Position numbers and translations under genes: made by a program
The notes under the pieces: model-generated
What the model saw: the letters and a program-made list of their open reading frames with translations, nothing else
What the model was told of the DNA's origin: nothing
Database searches by the model: none
Shown here: piece by piece, positions 14,961 through 27,600 of the stretch
Layout: each line of letters starts with the position of its first letter
Position numbering within the stretch: the first letter of the stretch is position 1
Source of the DNA: Telopea speciosissima
Lineage: Eukaryota > Streptophyta > Magnoliopsida > Proteales > Proteaceae
Direction: 5' to 3'
Assembly (NCBI RefSeq): GCF_018873765.1
Contig: NC_057922.1
Span: forward strand, 17,063,563 to 17,127,562
Length of the DNA: 64,000 nt

Positions 14961-15539
14961 AAAAGAAGGTAAAGTTACAATTTCTTTTTCATCGATTTGG
15001 GTTATTACAAGATTTTCCTTTATTGTTTTTTTAATATCAAACTCTAATTAATGGTTAAGCCAACAAATGTTTATAAAAAAGAAACGATCCATCCTAGTTG
15101 TTCACTTAAATATTGATGACATTTAACTTCTCACCATTCATAATCAAACAAGAAACTGCAACCACATATGGTTTCATGTGAAAAAAAAATAAACAAATGA
15201 GAATGGTCTTTTACATTTTAACCATGGTAGTTCACAACAAGGGACAAAGAGGAAAAAGAAAAAGGTTCCATCATCAAAAGGTTCCATCATCAAGTTCAGC
15301 CCTTGATGTGAACAAACCACATGAAGCACAAAAAAAGCAACTCAAAGTTCTAAATTACAAAGCCTCGAGTTGCAGAACAACTGAGACAATCCTTAGGGAA
15401 AAAGGACTCCCAAAAACCCCTAACAAAGAAAACTCCAAGCCAAAGAGAATGAGCAAAAACATTTTCAAAAATCTATTAACACGAATGGACACACAAAAGT
15501 CAACTCACTCAAAGGAGTCAGCAGTAAATCTTGCTTCGT
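14961..15539. other. intergenic, nothing recognised
   Basis: A lysine-rich plus-strand frame at 15197-15625 has no recognisable domain and runs into the LINE remnant; it is not treated as a gene. Confidence 0.35.
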
Positions 15540-16990
15540 GGTTGGGGAGGGATTTTCATCCTCTCAAGTGTGTTGCACTGCCCACCCAGTGCACCACACT
15601 TACAAATCCAATCGTAAAAACATGAGCAGTGGCGTCTTATCCTCTTCAGGGGTAAATATATGATGAGAGGAAGATGAGTGACTTGACCAAAGACCTTTTG
15701 CATGTCCCAAAAGCAAGGTTGTAGCTTCTTCCACATACTTATTAACCATTGCAATTAATCCAAGTGCTAAAAGCCTGCAATGTTTTTCCAGAACATCATT
15801 GCATTCTTGTGCTTCCAAATCTCCCACACTATGATTGCATGAATCATGATGATCTCTTGTTGCTATCTCTTTGGACAACCTAGGGCTTCTTCCCCCAATA
15901 AACGATCCACTCATAAAAAGATCAACTTGGATGGATTACAGAAGACATCGTCACATAAGATGCAAACTAAGCTTATTGAGCATGGGGGCATTCAAGAAGG
16001 ACATGCTCCGCCGTCTCTCTATCTTGACCACAACAAAGGCAATTCTCAGAAGGTACAATATTTTGGTACTTGAGATTAGAATTAACCTAATAGCATTTAT
16101 GCATGCCTTCCACAAGAAAACTTGAATATTTTGAGAGACTAAAGATGCTAAGTCTATATATGCGGACTTAACAAGAGAAAAAATGCCTTTTGGAAGGGGA
16201 CCCCAACATAACCTATCCTAGCAACCTTCAAAACTAAGAGGAATTTTTAGCAAAGCCTTCTAAGATTTTTTTGATGAAAGTGTAATCACACAAACCACAC
16301 ACCAATCCCAAAAGGTTAACCGACTTTTAGGACCGTGGAATGGCGGATAAAAACCTTCTAAGATTTGAAAAGTCCCATCTAGCAGTTGAAGCGATGGGAT
16401 CTGATGCTTGCCTACTGGAATAAACTCTGTGGTCATCAAGCTATGGAATCCAAGGTGGTCCCCATATATGGATAGATTTACCATTACCAACAATCCAAAT
16501 TAACCCTTTCTGAAGAAAGTTTCTACCTTTAATTATCCTTCTCCATGCCCACGAAGGTTTGGTACCCAATAGTGCTTGAAGGAAGTCTCGATTGGGAAAA
16601 TAAATGCCGCAGAGAAAATTTGCCCAGAGAAAGTTGGGTTTTCAAACAATTTCCACCCCACTTAAGCATGGAACCATTTTGAATAGTGAAACCCCTCCAT
16701 CTTAGTCCTTACAACTTGGCTTACATAAACATTCCCAACCAAACCACTGGATCTTCATCTTATTTTGTTTTTGGCCCCACAGAAACCTACAACCTGCTTT
16801 ATTAAGATCCTCAAGTAAGCCTTGTGAGATCTTGAAGGGATCGCCAACACTTGTACCAAACACACCATTCGGCAGAGGTTTCCACAGTGAGAACAAATAG
16901 CTGTGAGAAATGACTCCAAGACCTCCTTCATAATATAGTTTCTAACAATCTGTTTGTTTCCAGGGAAAATGTCAGGTAAAATATTTACAG
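15540..16990 (-). mobile_element. L1-type LINE, C-terminal part, degenerate
   Basis: Minus-strand pieces in order: AGCRFLWGQKQNKMKIQW (end of the reverse-transcriptase module, near 16780), KPSWAW-like and KSIHIWG-like words around 16440-16570, then IWKHKNAMMFWKN-like sequence near 15790-15850 from the zf-RVT region. Frameshifts and stops are frequent. It lies downstream of the SUVR gene on the same strand. Confidence 0.7.
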
Positions 16991-17749
16991 AGTAGTATCT
17001 TGGAATCTTGGTTGAGATTTTTCCTTTCACATTGCTTTTGTTGGAAACATTCTGAGCATTGAGAAACAAATTGAGTTCTCTCAAAAGCACTGAGAGATTG
17101 TATCATAATAAAAGTTACTACCATATTTTCAAAAACACTAGTGCTACTAAAATCCATCGGGTAAACAAATGTAACCAGATTCAAAAGCCTAACCCTAGCA
17201 GACTGGGTTCTCTCAAAAGCATGAATTATGCATTTTGAAAACACTAAAACTGAACCAGTGAAACCAGCAAACTCTACAATCTACAGTTAAAACTAGCCAA
17301 ACCCTCTGATCTACAAAAACCTGTACAGTTAACCTGAAAGAATCTCATCGGAGCTTTAACAAAGAACCGAACTATCCACTGACAAGTACATCATCCGGTG
17401 TACCCTTCAGGCACCTCACTCAGCAGATTTCTCCTCAATGTTGGCATCCCACTTGTTAAACTGCAGCATCAAACAGCTTATATCTTCACAAGTCCTCGAG
17501 ATCCAGTAATTTCCAGCGGTAAGACTCGCATGTTGGTTAACTCAAGACTAGTGACTTGCCTCCTGTACCACAAAACAGTATCTCTAAGTGTCAAAAGGGA
17601 CAAAGGCAAAGTTCTCCACATTTCATTATTTTAATGGATTCAGAACCCCATTATTGACAAGTAGTCAGCTGGTATACAGCATAATGGGATTAGACTTTTG
17701 GAACAGCCAAATGGCAATGTTCTGGTTCGAGATACAAAAAGAGGTTCCT
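16991..17749. other. intergenic; possible distal SUVR exon at 17537-17562
   Basis: No complete gene. A weak candidate last exon of the SUVR gene (acceptor TGTGGTACAG before 17562, stop at 17539-17537) fits the reading phase of the 5' splice site at 18702 but is unproven. Confidence 0.25.
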
Positions 17750-18202
17750 CTTTGATTAATGGCTTTGTTGTTCAAACTGAATAGTTTCATTTTTGTAATT
17801 TTCTAATCTTTTAAAATTCTTATGAGTCGAATTAATCAAATTCAATTGTTCTCGTTCTATCTCAGAGTACCCAGTCACTCGAAACTCATCTGCCTCCATT
17901 TCTACTTTCCGTAAGCGGGCCCGGACTTTTTCCAGCCGTTCAATGGCCCCTTCACGTAGTTCTTCTGAATTTCGAATAGTACTCAAGATCCTCTGTTTTT
18001 GATTATCTGATAAATCAACCAAGTTTGCCATATGAGGCACAAACACAAGATACAAGCAGTTATTCTCCAGGGCTGGGGAAAATACCTCCAGCCCAGATTT
18101 TAATTTAGATTGGAATAAACAGAACTTTTGATTCCAGATGTTTAATAACAAAATGTAACTCTCAATCTCGAATCCTTTTTGTGTGAATAATCTTTCCAGC
18201 AA
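17750..18202 (-). pseudogene. atpF: Plastid-derived atpF exon 2 fragment (NUPT)
   Basis: The minus-strand frame 18202-17756 contains a long match to chloroplast ATP synthase subunit b, exon 2: [20 protein letters not shown], then [20 protein letters not shown], then [12 protein letters not shown]. In plastids this subunit forms the peripheral stalk of CF1CF0. The sequence upstream within the frame should be the 3' part of the atpF group II intron, so the transfer was DNA-based, not from spliced RNA. After FEQQ a 2-base loss shifts the frame and plastid similarity stops near 17750. About 85 codons remain open with scattered substitutions. It lies in the 3' flank, or possibly the last intron, of the SUVR gene. 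No transit peptide or promoter is visible, so it is a dead nuclear copy. Confidence 0.88.
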
Positions 18203-18267
18203 GATCTTTAACCTCTATATAACTATTGACCCTCTAATAAAATTTCAATTCAAATATAGGCAAGACT

Positions 18268-18432
18268 AAAAGGGTGTACCCAGTGCACACAGCTCCCGCC
18301 ACTACGGGTCTGGGGATGGTCATAATGTACGCAGCCTTAACCCCCTGCTTTTGCGGAGAGGCTGTTTCCAGACTCGAACCCCGTGACCACTTGGTCACAA
18401 TGGAGCAACCTTTACTGTTGTATCAAGGGCCA
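18268..18432 (-). mobile_element. Au-type SINE, copy 1
   Basis: On the minus strand it begins near CTTGGCCCTTGATACAAC and carries a tRNA-like internal promoter (box B GGTTCGAGTC), then ACAGCCTCTCCGCAAAAG. Flanking AGGCAAGACT (18258-18267) and AGGCAAGCCT (18433-18442) look like a 10-bp target-site duplication with one mismatch. Related copies lie at 60903 and 61707. Confidence 0.85.
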
Positions 18433-18663
18433 AGGCAAGCCTGCAAAATGCAGAACCATATTCCCAGAGACATGTGGTCATTCTTGAAGTGTTGGACCCA
18501 TGGGAGGTTGGTTCACTGCTAATTCAGTATGTTATAGAAATGACCCTATCAAGAAAACTGCATTACCATCAGATCTTTTCTCCTCTTATAATTCCATACC
18601 CCTGCAATTAGCATTCATTTTCTCCATCACAAATCTGTATGGAGATCCAGCAGAGCATGCCTC

Positions 18664-21600
18664 TTAGGATAATGTCATCATGCCAGAGAGGATATACTTA
18701 CTGTTTGAACGCTTCTTGTCTCGACAGAACTTGCTTCCACAGCAACACTGAAATGCCTTCACAGGGTGATTATGATCATCAAAGTCTATCCCATAGTCCT
18801 GCAATTCAAAGCGAACATCTGACAAAATTACTACTCGCATAATTACTAAAAATGAGTAAGTGTAGATAACTCCACAAAAACATTTTGCACGAGGTACATT
18901 AGAAGCATCAATTATCAAATCTTGACAAGAATACAACCTCATGTAGAAGAAGCTAATATTCTGACATCAACTGGAGGTGTACAACAACCTGGCACTAAGT
19001 TGTATGACTTGTATCCACTACAGAACCAACAATAAGGTAGGGTAGGGTAATACTGGAAAGTCCCCCAAATAGAAAGATAAAAAGACAAGAGGTTTGACCG
19101 TTTGGGCTTCCACCCAAACAGAAACATTCTTTGGACCCCGATTCAAGATATCGAAATCAGCACCAGAATCAGTTGACGCTGATTCCGATCCAAATTGGCA
19201 AGAATCAACAAAATGTCCTTGGATCAGTTGATTAGGGTCGGCTGAATCGGGATCATCAATGGCCAAGCAAGTAAGAACGGATGAGATGCATGTGACGAGA
19301 AGTTATGCAACAGTGAGAACAGGAGCTCATCCAGAATGGTTCAACCGCTGAGGAATTTTGCAGCCCTAAAGTTAAGCAAGGAAAATCATCAAGAAATGCA
19401 CCATAGGGGAGACATAGTTGGATAAATAAAACCACTAAAAACCCTATTAAGGAAAGGGAGTTGTCTTACAGTTGATCTGAACAAAGGAATAACTATAATG
19501 GTTTAGCTCAGCTCACAAACCATTATCTCAGGAGGTTACCAGAAATCTAGTAGAAGATGCGTCAGGCAAGGGAAACCGATAGCTACAGAACGGATACGTT
19601 TATTTTTCAAGTGATTAATATCGTCACGTGAACCCATTACAAATTTCATTCTGATCAAATGATCCGCAGCTGCCAATACATCTCGCGGTAACACACACAC
19701 ACTCAAACAGTAAAAAAAATTCTCTTTTCACATGTTATTTTATGATAAATGGACAAAACTTTTCATGTGGCAGTTCAGGCAATTTTTAGGTGTCACTGCA
19801 TGAAAACTCTTCTTCAGTAGGATAGTTTCCCAGTTCCAACCAATCAATATTCAAGATTTTGCTGAAATTTTGCAAAATATTTTGGTTTCACAAGATGCCA
19901 AAACTCCATGCGATATGTAAAAATTGCAAGGTTTCAGTTGAAATTTCGTTAACAGCGAAATTTTGACGATATGTGTGGTTTCAGTGTCATTTCGACCGAA
20001 ATGATACAAACCTTTAATATAAAGTGAATAGTTTTGAACGAAATGGGTCAAAATTTCGACCGATTTCGTTGGTTTCGCTAGTTTTGACTCTTTAAGTTTT
20101 GTGGAAACTTGGTTTTTTGTGATTGTGGGCAATAGTGGAACGCATCGAAGCCAACGATTCGTTGCATTTGTGGAAGTTTTGCACAAAATTCAAAGTTGAA
20201 GGTATATCACTTTTTCAAAAAAAAAAAAATGGTACCTCATTATGTTGACGATGCCATTTATAGGGTTGTGGAGCAATTTAAATGTTTCTTCCAAGACACT
20301 ATAACATGGGCAGCATATAGTCAGAGGATAACTTGCTTCAACAGCAACAACATTCTGTTAGTGGTTTTGATCCTGCCCGGAAGTCGATGTGGTAGTAGGA
20401 ATCTAGGATGGGAATAGGGGTGACTTGCTTGTATTCTTCACTCCCGTACCTTCAACTCTTTGTAATGAATTATGCATAACATGATAATTATGAAATGTTT
20501 TATAATTTTATGTTCATTCATTCCTAATGCATATTTTAATTGTTTTAATTGACTTATGTATGTTTTCGTACTAAATTTTGTGTGGAATAGGCCATATTAG
20601 AGAATGTATACAACGTACAATGCATACTATCAACCCAGGGTCCAAAATCAAACTACCATTTTGAGTGTGTTTTTCTACAATCTAAGGGTTCCACTATGTT
20701 TAAAGGGTCTAAAATAGGTTTTCCTAGAAGTTTCAGGACTTAATTTGGGCATCTTCAGGACTTAATTTGGGCATCTGGGCCTCGAAACCATCCATCAAAA
20801 TCATCCACCGAAACCTTCCAAGTTTCAACCAAAATTTCGCGGTTTAACAGAATATTTCGGTTTTGAGCCTGATTCGAACCTTGGATCCAGTTGGTCGGTC
20901 AAATTGGTTAATTAGCACACTATAGCATATTCTAGCAACCTAAGGTCCAAAGTCAAACTACCAGTTTGGATGTGTTTTTCTACAATTTAACGGTTTCCAT
21001 TATGTTTAGAGGGCCTAAAATAGGTTTCCTAGAAGTTTTGGGACCTAATCTGGTCATTTGGGCCTCGAAACCATCCACTGATTGACCGAAATTTTGTGAT
21101 TTCGCGAAATATTTTGGTTTCAGCCTGGTAAAAGCCAGGCTCAAAACAGAAATCTCAAACCCTGGCCCCAATTGGTCAGTAAAATTGGTTAATTAGCACA
21201 CTCCGGCCAACCTAATTATGATTAGAAAGCTCAGGAGAAAGTCCTTAGTACCCCAAGTTGCAAAATCCAAACATAGTTAGGGTAGCATATGGTGTGGAAT
21301 CAGGTACTACAAACACATGGAGGGATTTCTCACTTGATTTATTTTTTATTAAATTTGATCCTTTTTTTTTTCATTAATCCCAACCTATCTACCTAAGCTT
21401 GAGCAGATCACAGCAAACATTTCATGAAAAATTTTTGACGTCAAGATATTATGACCAACAAGTGATGAGCCAAAAAGAAAAAGGACAAGAAATGCAAAAT
21501 TATTATGGGACAGAAGGTGATTCCAGATGCCCTTGATGGAACATACAGCAACTTAGCCCACTTACCCAGGTAAGCTCATCCAAAGCATCTATGTTTCTTG

Positions 21601-24600
21601 TTGTAAAGAAAGCAAGCTGCATAAAAGACCACATGCAAACCTCTCATTATATCCAACTTTCAGAAAATTCACATACCACCGAAAATAAAACATATAAGAA
21701 TCTATGCGCAAAGATAGCATACATGGTAGTAGTGATGATCCGGTGTCTCCACTTCCACAGGAATCCCAATCATGTTGGCATCAAAACATCTACAGACATC
21801 ACAAGAAAAATGACTGGAGAGAAGAACCACAAAAGAACAAGGAAAAAGAAGAAAAAAGCAATAACTTTACTCTCCCAACCAACCATTCGAAAAGAGAAGA
21901 AACAGTGCCACTAAAATGAAAGGAAAGGAATAGATATGTGGATTAGAGCTCCAGAAGAACCATCTCAAATTATAAATAACTTTAGGGCAAGAGAACGCTA
22001 ACCGGTAATGTAGCCCCTGCACCAGCGCAGGGGCCAATGAGAGTGTGCACAGAGGCATTGGTTTGGAAGGGATTTTCGATTCCACTGGGGCTGAACAGTC
22101 TTTTTGCACACTCCTGTGTCTGGGAGCAGGAGCCATCCACGAGACCAGGTAGCGTTGTTTTTCCCTTTTTTATAAAGAACAAAAATACAATTTTGTTACC
22201 CCTTTGTGGTGCCAACAATGTCAATGGCCTTAAAACACTTTGAAGGGAGGGATAAACGACCTGGCAAAGATTGAATAAGTACAGAAAAGCTAATTGTTGT
22301 ATCTGTCTTTTGGAAAAGTCTAATTGTTGCTACCCATGTGGTATCAGAAAAGTGACAAGCCATGTCTATGCTGACAAAAGACTGTAAAAACCATAAAACA
22401 GAACAGGTGTGTTCTTGCCTTCTTGGAATATAGTCCACCTGCTGAAATGCAAGTGATGAATGATTTTAACATCATTTTCTTTTTCCTTGCTAAGACATAT
22501 CTTTCTGCGCCCCCCCTTCCCCCCCCCAAAAAAAAAATGGCAAGGTCATAAGAATTGCAACTTCTTCCTGATACTGTAATTTTTTGGGGGGTGAATCCAT
22601 GATTCTCTAATTAATAACCAGCAGGGAGGGAAAAAGACATAACCCAAGTGCAAGCCCGCTTTTGTAGGGCCCCATTAGGGGTGAGTGTAAACCCCCACAC
22701 AGTTTTGAGGATTCAATTCCTTAAGCCTGTCTCTTAATTAACCAACAGCAAAATAATTGTTCTGCAGCTATATCTCGCTTTATTACATTCCAACAATTTG
22801 GCAACCAATAAAAAAAAACAGATCCAACTTATAAATTAAGTAGACAGATAAGATGTCTAATAATGTGATCATAACTGTGTTCAGTTCGAAATTATAACTA
22901 ATGAGATACTTGAATTTGTACGGAACCCGTGTAGTAATCTGTTTGGGCAAACTCCTAGTAATCTTTGCATCATCTTCAGTTATTATCCAAAAAAAAAATT
23001 ATAAGGATTCCACTATATTCATTTCTGCAATCATAGTGGTGAATGTTTACTGTGTTTCTTGGGTTTGTAAAGCTCATAATGTAAACAGTAACCAAGATGA
23101 CAAGGTTATCTCAATGTTCTGACTTTTGCATTGGCAAACTCTAACCTGTCCCAATCAGTGGTCAACCCTACTACTTGAATGTAAACCATGTGGAGACTCA
23201 TGAAGGCCCAGACATTTCTACTGAACCCTAACCTAAGGGTAGTTGTTTCCTGCATGGCCCACCACAAAAGACCTTCCTACACGTTCTAAATATCAGCCAC
23301 ATGGCAGGTTGGATGGGGCCAAATTTTGTGGACACATAAACCCAAGGTCCCCTGCTCCTTTGTGTCAATCATCAGGCAAGCCAGAATTGACCAAATGGAA
23401 AAATAACCCTTAGAAAATTCAGGACCTACCAAGAGTGTGCATAGATTACCGAAGGGTGCAGGCCACATGAGAGAGAATACGATTGAATTAGCCCCTGAAA
23501 TTTGACACGTGGCCAATCTAAACAATGCCCTAATTAATGAGCATACCAGAATTGATCAAACGGAAAAATAACACTTTGAAAATCCAGGACTACCAAGAGG
23601 GTAGATAGATTACTGAAGGGTGCATGCCAACACATGAAAGAGAATACGACTGAATTAAGCCCTAAAATTTGGCATGTGGTAATGTAGCTCTAGATAGGAG
23701 AAAAATCCCACTAGAGGCCAAGCAATAGGATCAAAAAGGACTGCTGGTTCGAATGGGCAGAATTAGGGTTTTTAGGCTAAATTCTAGGGTTAGGTATGGG
23801 GGAATGGGGTAAATTATATCTGATTTTAATAGGCAGGCTTAGGGGAAGCTATTAAAACAGATTCTAACAAGTTTTGAAACAAGATTCAATTTCCAGAATT
23901 TTAGGGTTAGGGTTTTGGGTTTTAGGCAAACAATAAAGTAGTCAAAACTAGGGTTTATAATGGAAATCTGAACCAGGGGTTAGGGTCGAGTGTTCAGGTG
24001 TGTGGGAGGGAGGTTCGAATGTAATATGGACAGATTCTGATGGGTAGTTAGCTCTAGACAGAAATCAGGCTGTTTAGGGTTTTTTGGGGGTTTAATGGTG
24101 GTAGGGGAATCTAGGGTTTTGGTGGATATTTGAGACTGCAGGTCTGGTCGAGTGGAGGGGTTGGTTTGAGGGCTGTGGTCTGATTTTTATGAAAAACAGA
24201 TGAAGGATGAAGGCTGGACAGGTTCTAGATGATCTAGGGTTTTAAAATTTCAAACAGAAAAAAAGGAGGGATCGAATGGGGGGAAGAAGAATGGATGGAA
24301 CAAAAAATTAAGCTTCAAACTTACAGCAGGAATCCACCGGCAGCAGCTTGAAAATTGAAGGAACCTCCCGATCTTCTCGATGCAAGGAGTCACAGGAGTC
24401 CACCCACCCTATCCACCTTGAGATCCACAAAGATATACACTCACAAAGGAGCAGGAACAGCAGCAGCAGCAATCGGCCAGCAGCAAAACAGTCTTTTTTT
24501 TATTCAAAATTCAATGTGGGGGAGCCTCCACGATTTACATTATTTATAATATGGCTTTATGCCAAATCCTAATACAATTTAATGACTTCTCCTTCACAAA

Positions 24601-27600
24601 ATCGTGGAAGGGAAGGAATTAAAACTAAAACTAATAACTTAAAACAGTAAAAAGACCTGTTTAACCCTACTAACTTATGTTAAAAGAATCTAACTTAAAA
24701 CAACTAATTTAAAAGAAGATTCTATACTAGCCAATAGGATTTAAGGACCTATTAACCAATAGGAACACTTCACTTAAATTAGACCAATTGAACCAATTGA
24801 GTGCAACCAATTCTAAACCGGTTCAATCTAAAAACAGGAAAATAATAATCCTAGTCTATGGCTCCCTAATCAAGCCCTAAGCTCAGGGTTTCTTCTTCTT
24901 CTTCTTCTTCCTACTTGGAGCTGCATCATGTGGCCAATCTAGACGATGCCCTATCCATCCAATTGCCATATCATCCTTTAATGTGCCAAGAGTTAGGTGC
25001 ATCATACAGGATGTGGACCATGCAAAAATCCTTTTGCCAAACTGTAAAATCAGGACCTTCCTATCGGAAATAAAAAGGAATAATAATAACCACATAGTAA
25101 GGACGCATACATCCAATGGTCATAATATGACTTTTTACCAGCTGATAGACCAAATATCAGCCGTTAAAAAGCGGTCTGCATTATCTGTTATGAGTCATTA
25201 CATGTTTGTATTTTTGTATCAAAAACTCTCCAAAATATTTTAATAGTAACAGACATAAAAGTATCGAATTCAAATGCTTAAAAATAAACGCAATTGTTGT
25301 CAGTTTTTGATGGATAATTGGGGAAGGAATAAGGTTAAACAAAAGGCTGGCAAAAGCAAGCACATAAAGGGTAATGAAAAGGCACCATCTATAATTCTTT
25401 CTCCATTATGGAAAGGTATACTTAATTTTCTTGATAACCATCACCCCATATAACCAACAAATCAAGAGGCCCAGATAGCATAAATTATTTCAAGCAAACT
25501 CACTAAAATTACAAAAAAAATAAAAAGCCAAATATCACTTTTTTATTTAATGAAAACATAAACCTACTAAGCAGGCAATACCTAAAACCACAAGAATAAG
25601 ACAATCTTTGTTAGTGGGTTACCTGTGATTAATAAATCTGGCAACATTTCCATAAGATGTAGCATCTAGACAGAGACATTCTTCATCATTTAATACTTTT
25701 TCAGAGGCCCAATCAGCATCAAGCAGCACAGGGTATGTATGTTTTTCCTTTCCTGAGCTTTGCATATTGCGGTCATATAGCTCAATGTTAGTAACAATTT
25801 CACCCACATACTCACAGACAAAAGTACCTTTTGGAAGATCTTCAAGTGTCTGGAGACCCCATCCTTTTCCTTCAGGTGTCATAAACACCTGGAACATAAA
25901 ATTTATTGAATAACAACAAATTGAAGACTACTGATTTCAGCTAATCTATACAGAGAAAAAATAGGTGTCATATAAATAGCTCTGGAGAATGATGCATGCT
26001 TATAATTTGAAGAAAAGCCATATATATATATGTGTATCTATATGTTTAAAACTTCAAACAAATTATGCATGTCAACTAACTGGCAACAAAGAAACAATTT
26101 CTGACCTGTAAATTGCATGTTATGCCTCGCTGCACTACTCGATTTCCACATCGCTTGCTGCAGCCACACTTACTCCAGCATTCCTTAATAAATTTCCTCA
26201 CTAAGTGGCCCTTGCATGGGTCCGCAAAGTCATCATTCTTTGATCTTTCTAGAGGACAATCTTTGCAATAAACACGCGATGGATGTCCATCAGGGTTACG
26301 ATTCATAGAAATACATTCATACAGAAACCTTTCCTTCACTCTACCTTCCAGTGTGTATGCAAACTCACCACCAGTTTCCCGTGCACACGCACAAGGTATG
26401 TCAGACGATAAACAATCACCAAAACAGCTTGAACAACAATCTTCGTCTCCAATCCTTGCAAGTGAAAATTTCACATATGCACTTTGATAGACAATATTTT
26501 GTGGAATATAGTAAAATAAAGGTGGATACAGCTCTCCATCAAATTCATTTACCACTGAAATTTTAACCCTTTCTTCCCCTTTAGATATGTCACTGACATC
26601 ATGGAGAAGCCTCACATCACCAAACTGGTGCTGTTGGACAGGCACCAAACTACTTGAATTTCCTCTGCCTTGACCTTTTGGCTCCTTTTTCTTCTTGCCC
26701 CTTTCAGCATTAGAGTTCTCAACAACTTTGTGGTTGAGTCGTGTAATGGGATCGTGGCTATCCAGGCCATCCATGGTTAGAAGCCTCGAAATTTGTGGCA
26801 CAAGAACCTTAAAATGACCTGATCCACTTGAAGAACCCAGTGACACACTAAAGTTGTTCTGAAGATTCTGCTTGGGTCCCAGAGCATTTGTCATATCAGG
26901 AGTTGGTATTTCCTTTCTTCCATTTTCCGCTTTCTTATCTGCAGAGTCAGTACCCAGTTCCAGAAAACACAGGCACAATTCTTTCATTAGATTCATCACA
27001 GACAAACGGGGCTCAACAATTTGGTACAATTTTAGACATCTGTCCTCCATCATTTTAAGAACTTCATCCAGATTTGGTACATGGAAGCCCGATTGCCCGG
27101 GGGCAGAATCACAGCTCAACAAGATTTTTACCTCTCCCAGGGGTGAAGAGGCAATCTCTAAAGTAGAGGAAGATTCTTCTGGGATGTTTATAAGTTCATG
27201 CTCTTTTCCAGTCTTGCATGCTTTATCTGAAACACAATCACCTTCACCTTCTGCATCCCCAGACTGAGAAGACTGGAGCCACTGACCATTCGCTTGCACA
27301 GCGGAACAATTTCTGCTTGAAAACGCCTTTGTACTAATAGGACCTGAAAGGTTTGAATAAGAAAATACAGCCAATTAGAGAAGCGTCAGTCATTATCTAG
27401 AATTCAGCCGAAGTAAATGCAAATCAAATGGGAAAGAAATAATTTTACAATTCTAGAGCAGTCATTTAATCAGAGTGTTGCCTTGATATCAAGCATACAC
27501 TCTAATTCTACAAGATACAATAACCTCTTAATCATCTTAATTAAGACACATATCTCAATATAAATCATTTTATTTTCTGCAGTTTTCTTCAGACATTATT

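Noticed and set aside
18271-18440. A functional tRNA gene at the SINE box A/B
   Set aside because: The internal promoter is part of an Au SINE; no cloverleaf closes and the same body recurs at 60903 and 61707.
23760-24150. TAGGGTT-rich stretch as an interstitial telomere array
   Set aside because: The words are scattered, not in tandem, and lie in an LTR.
26872-27267. 131-codon plus-strand frame
   Set aside because: Antisense shadow of the large SUVR exon 27343-26106.
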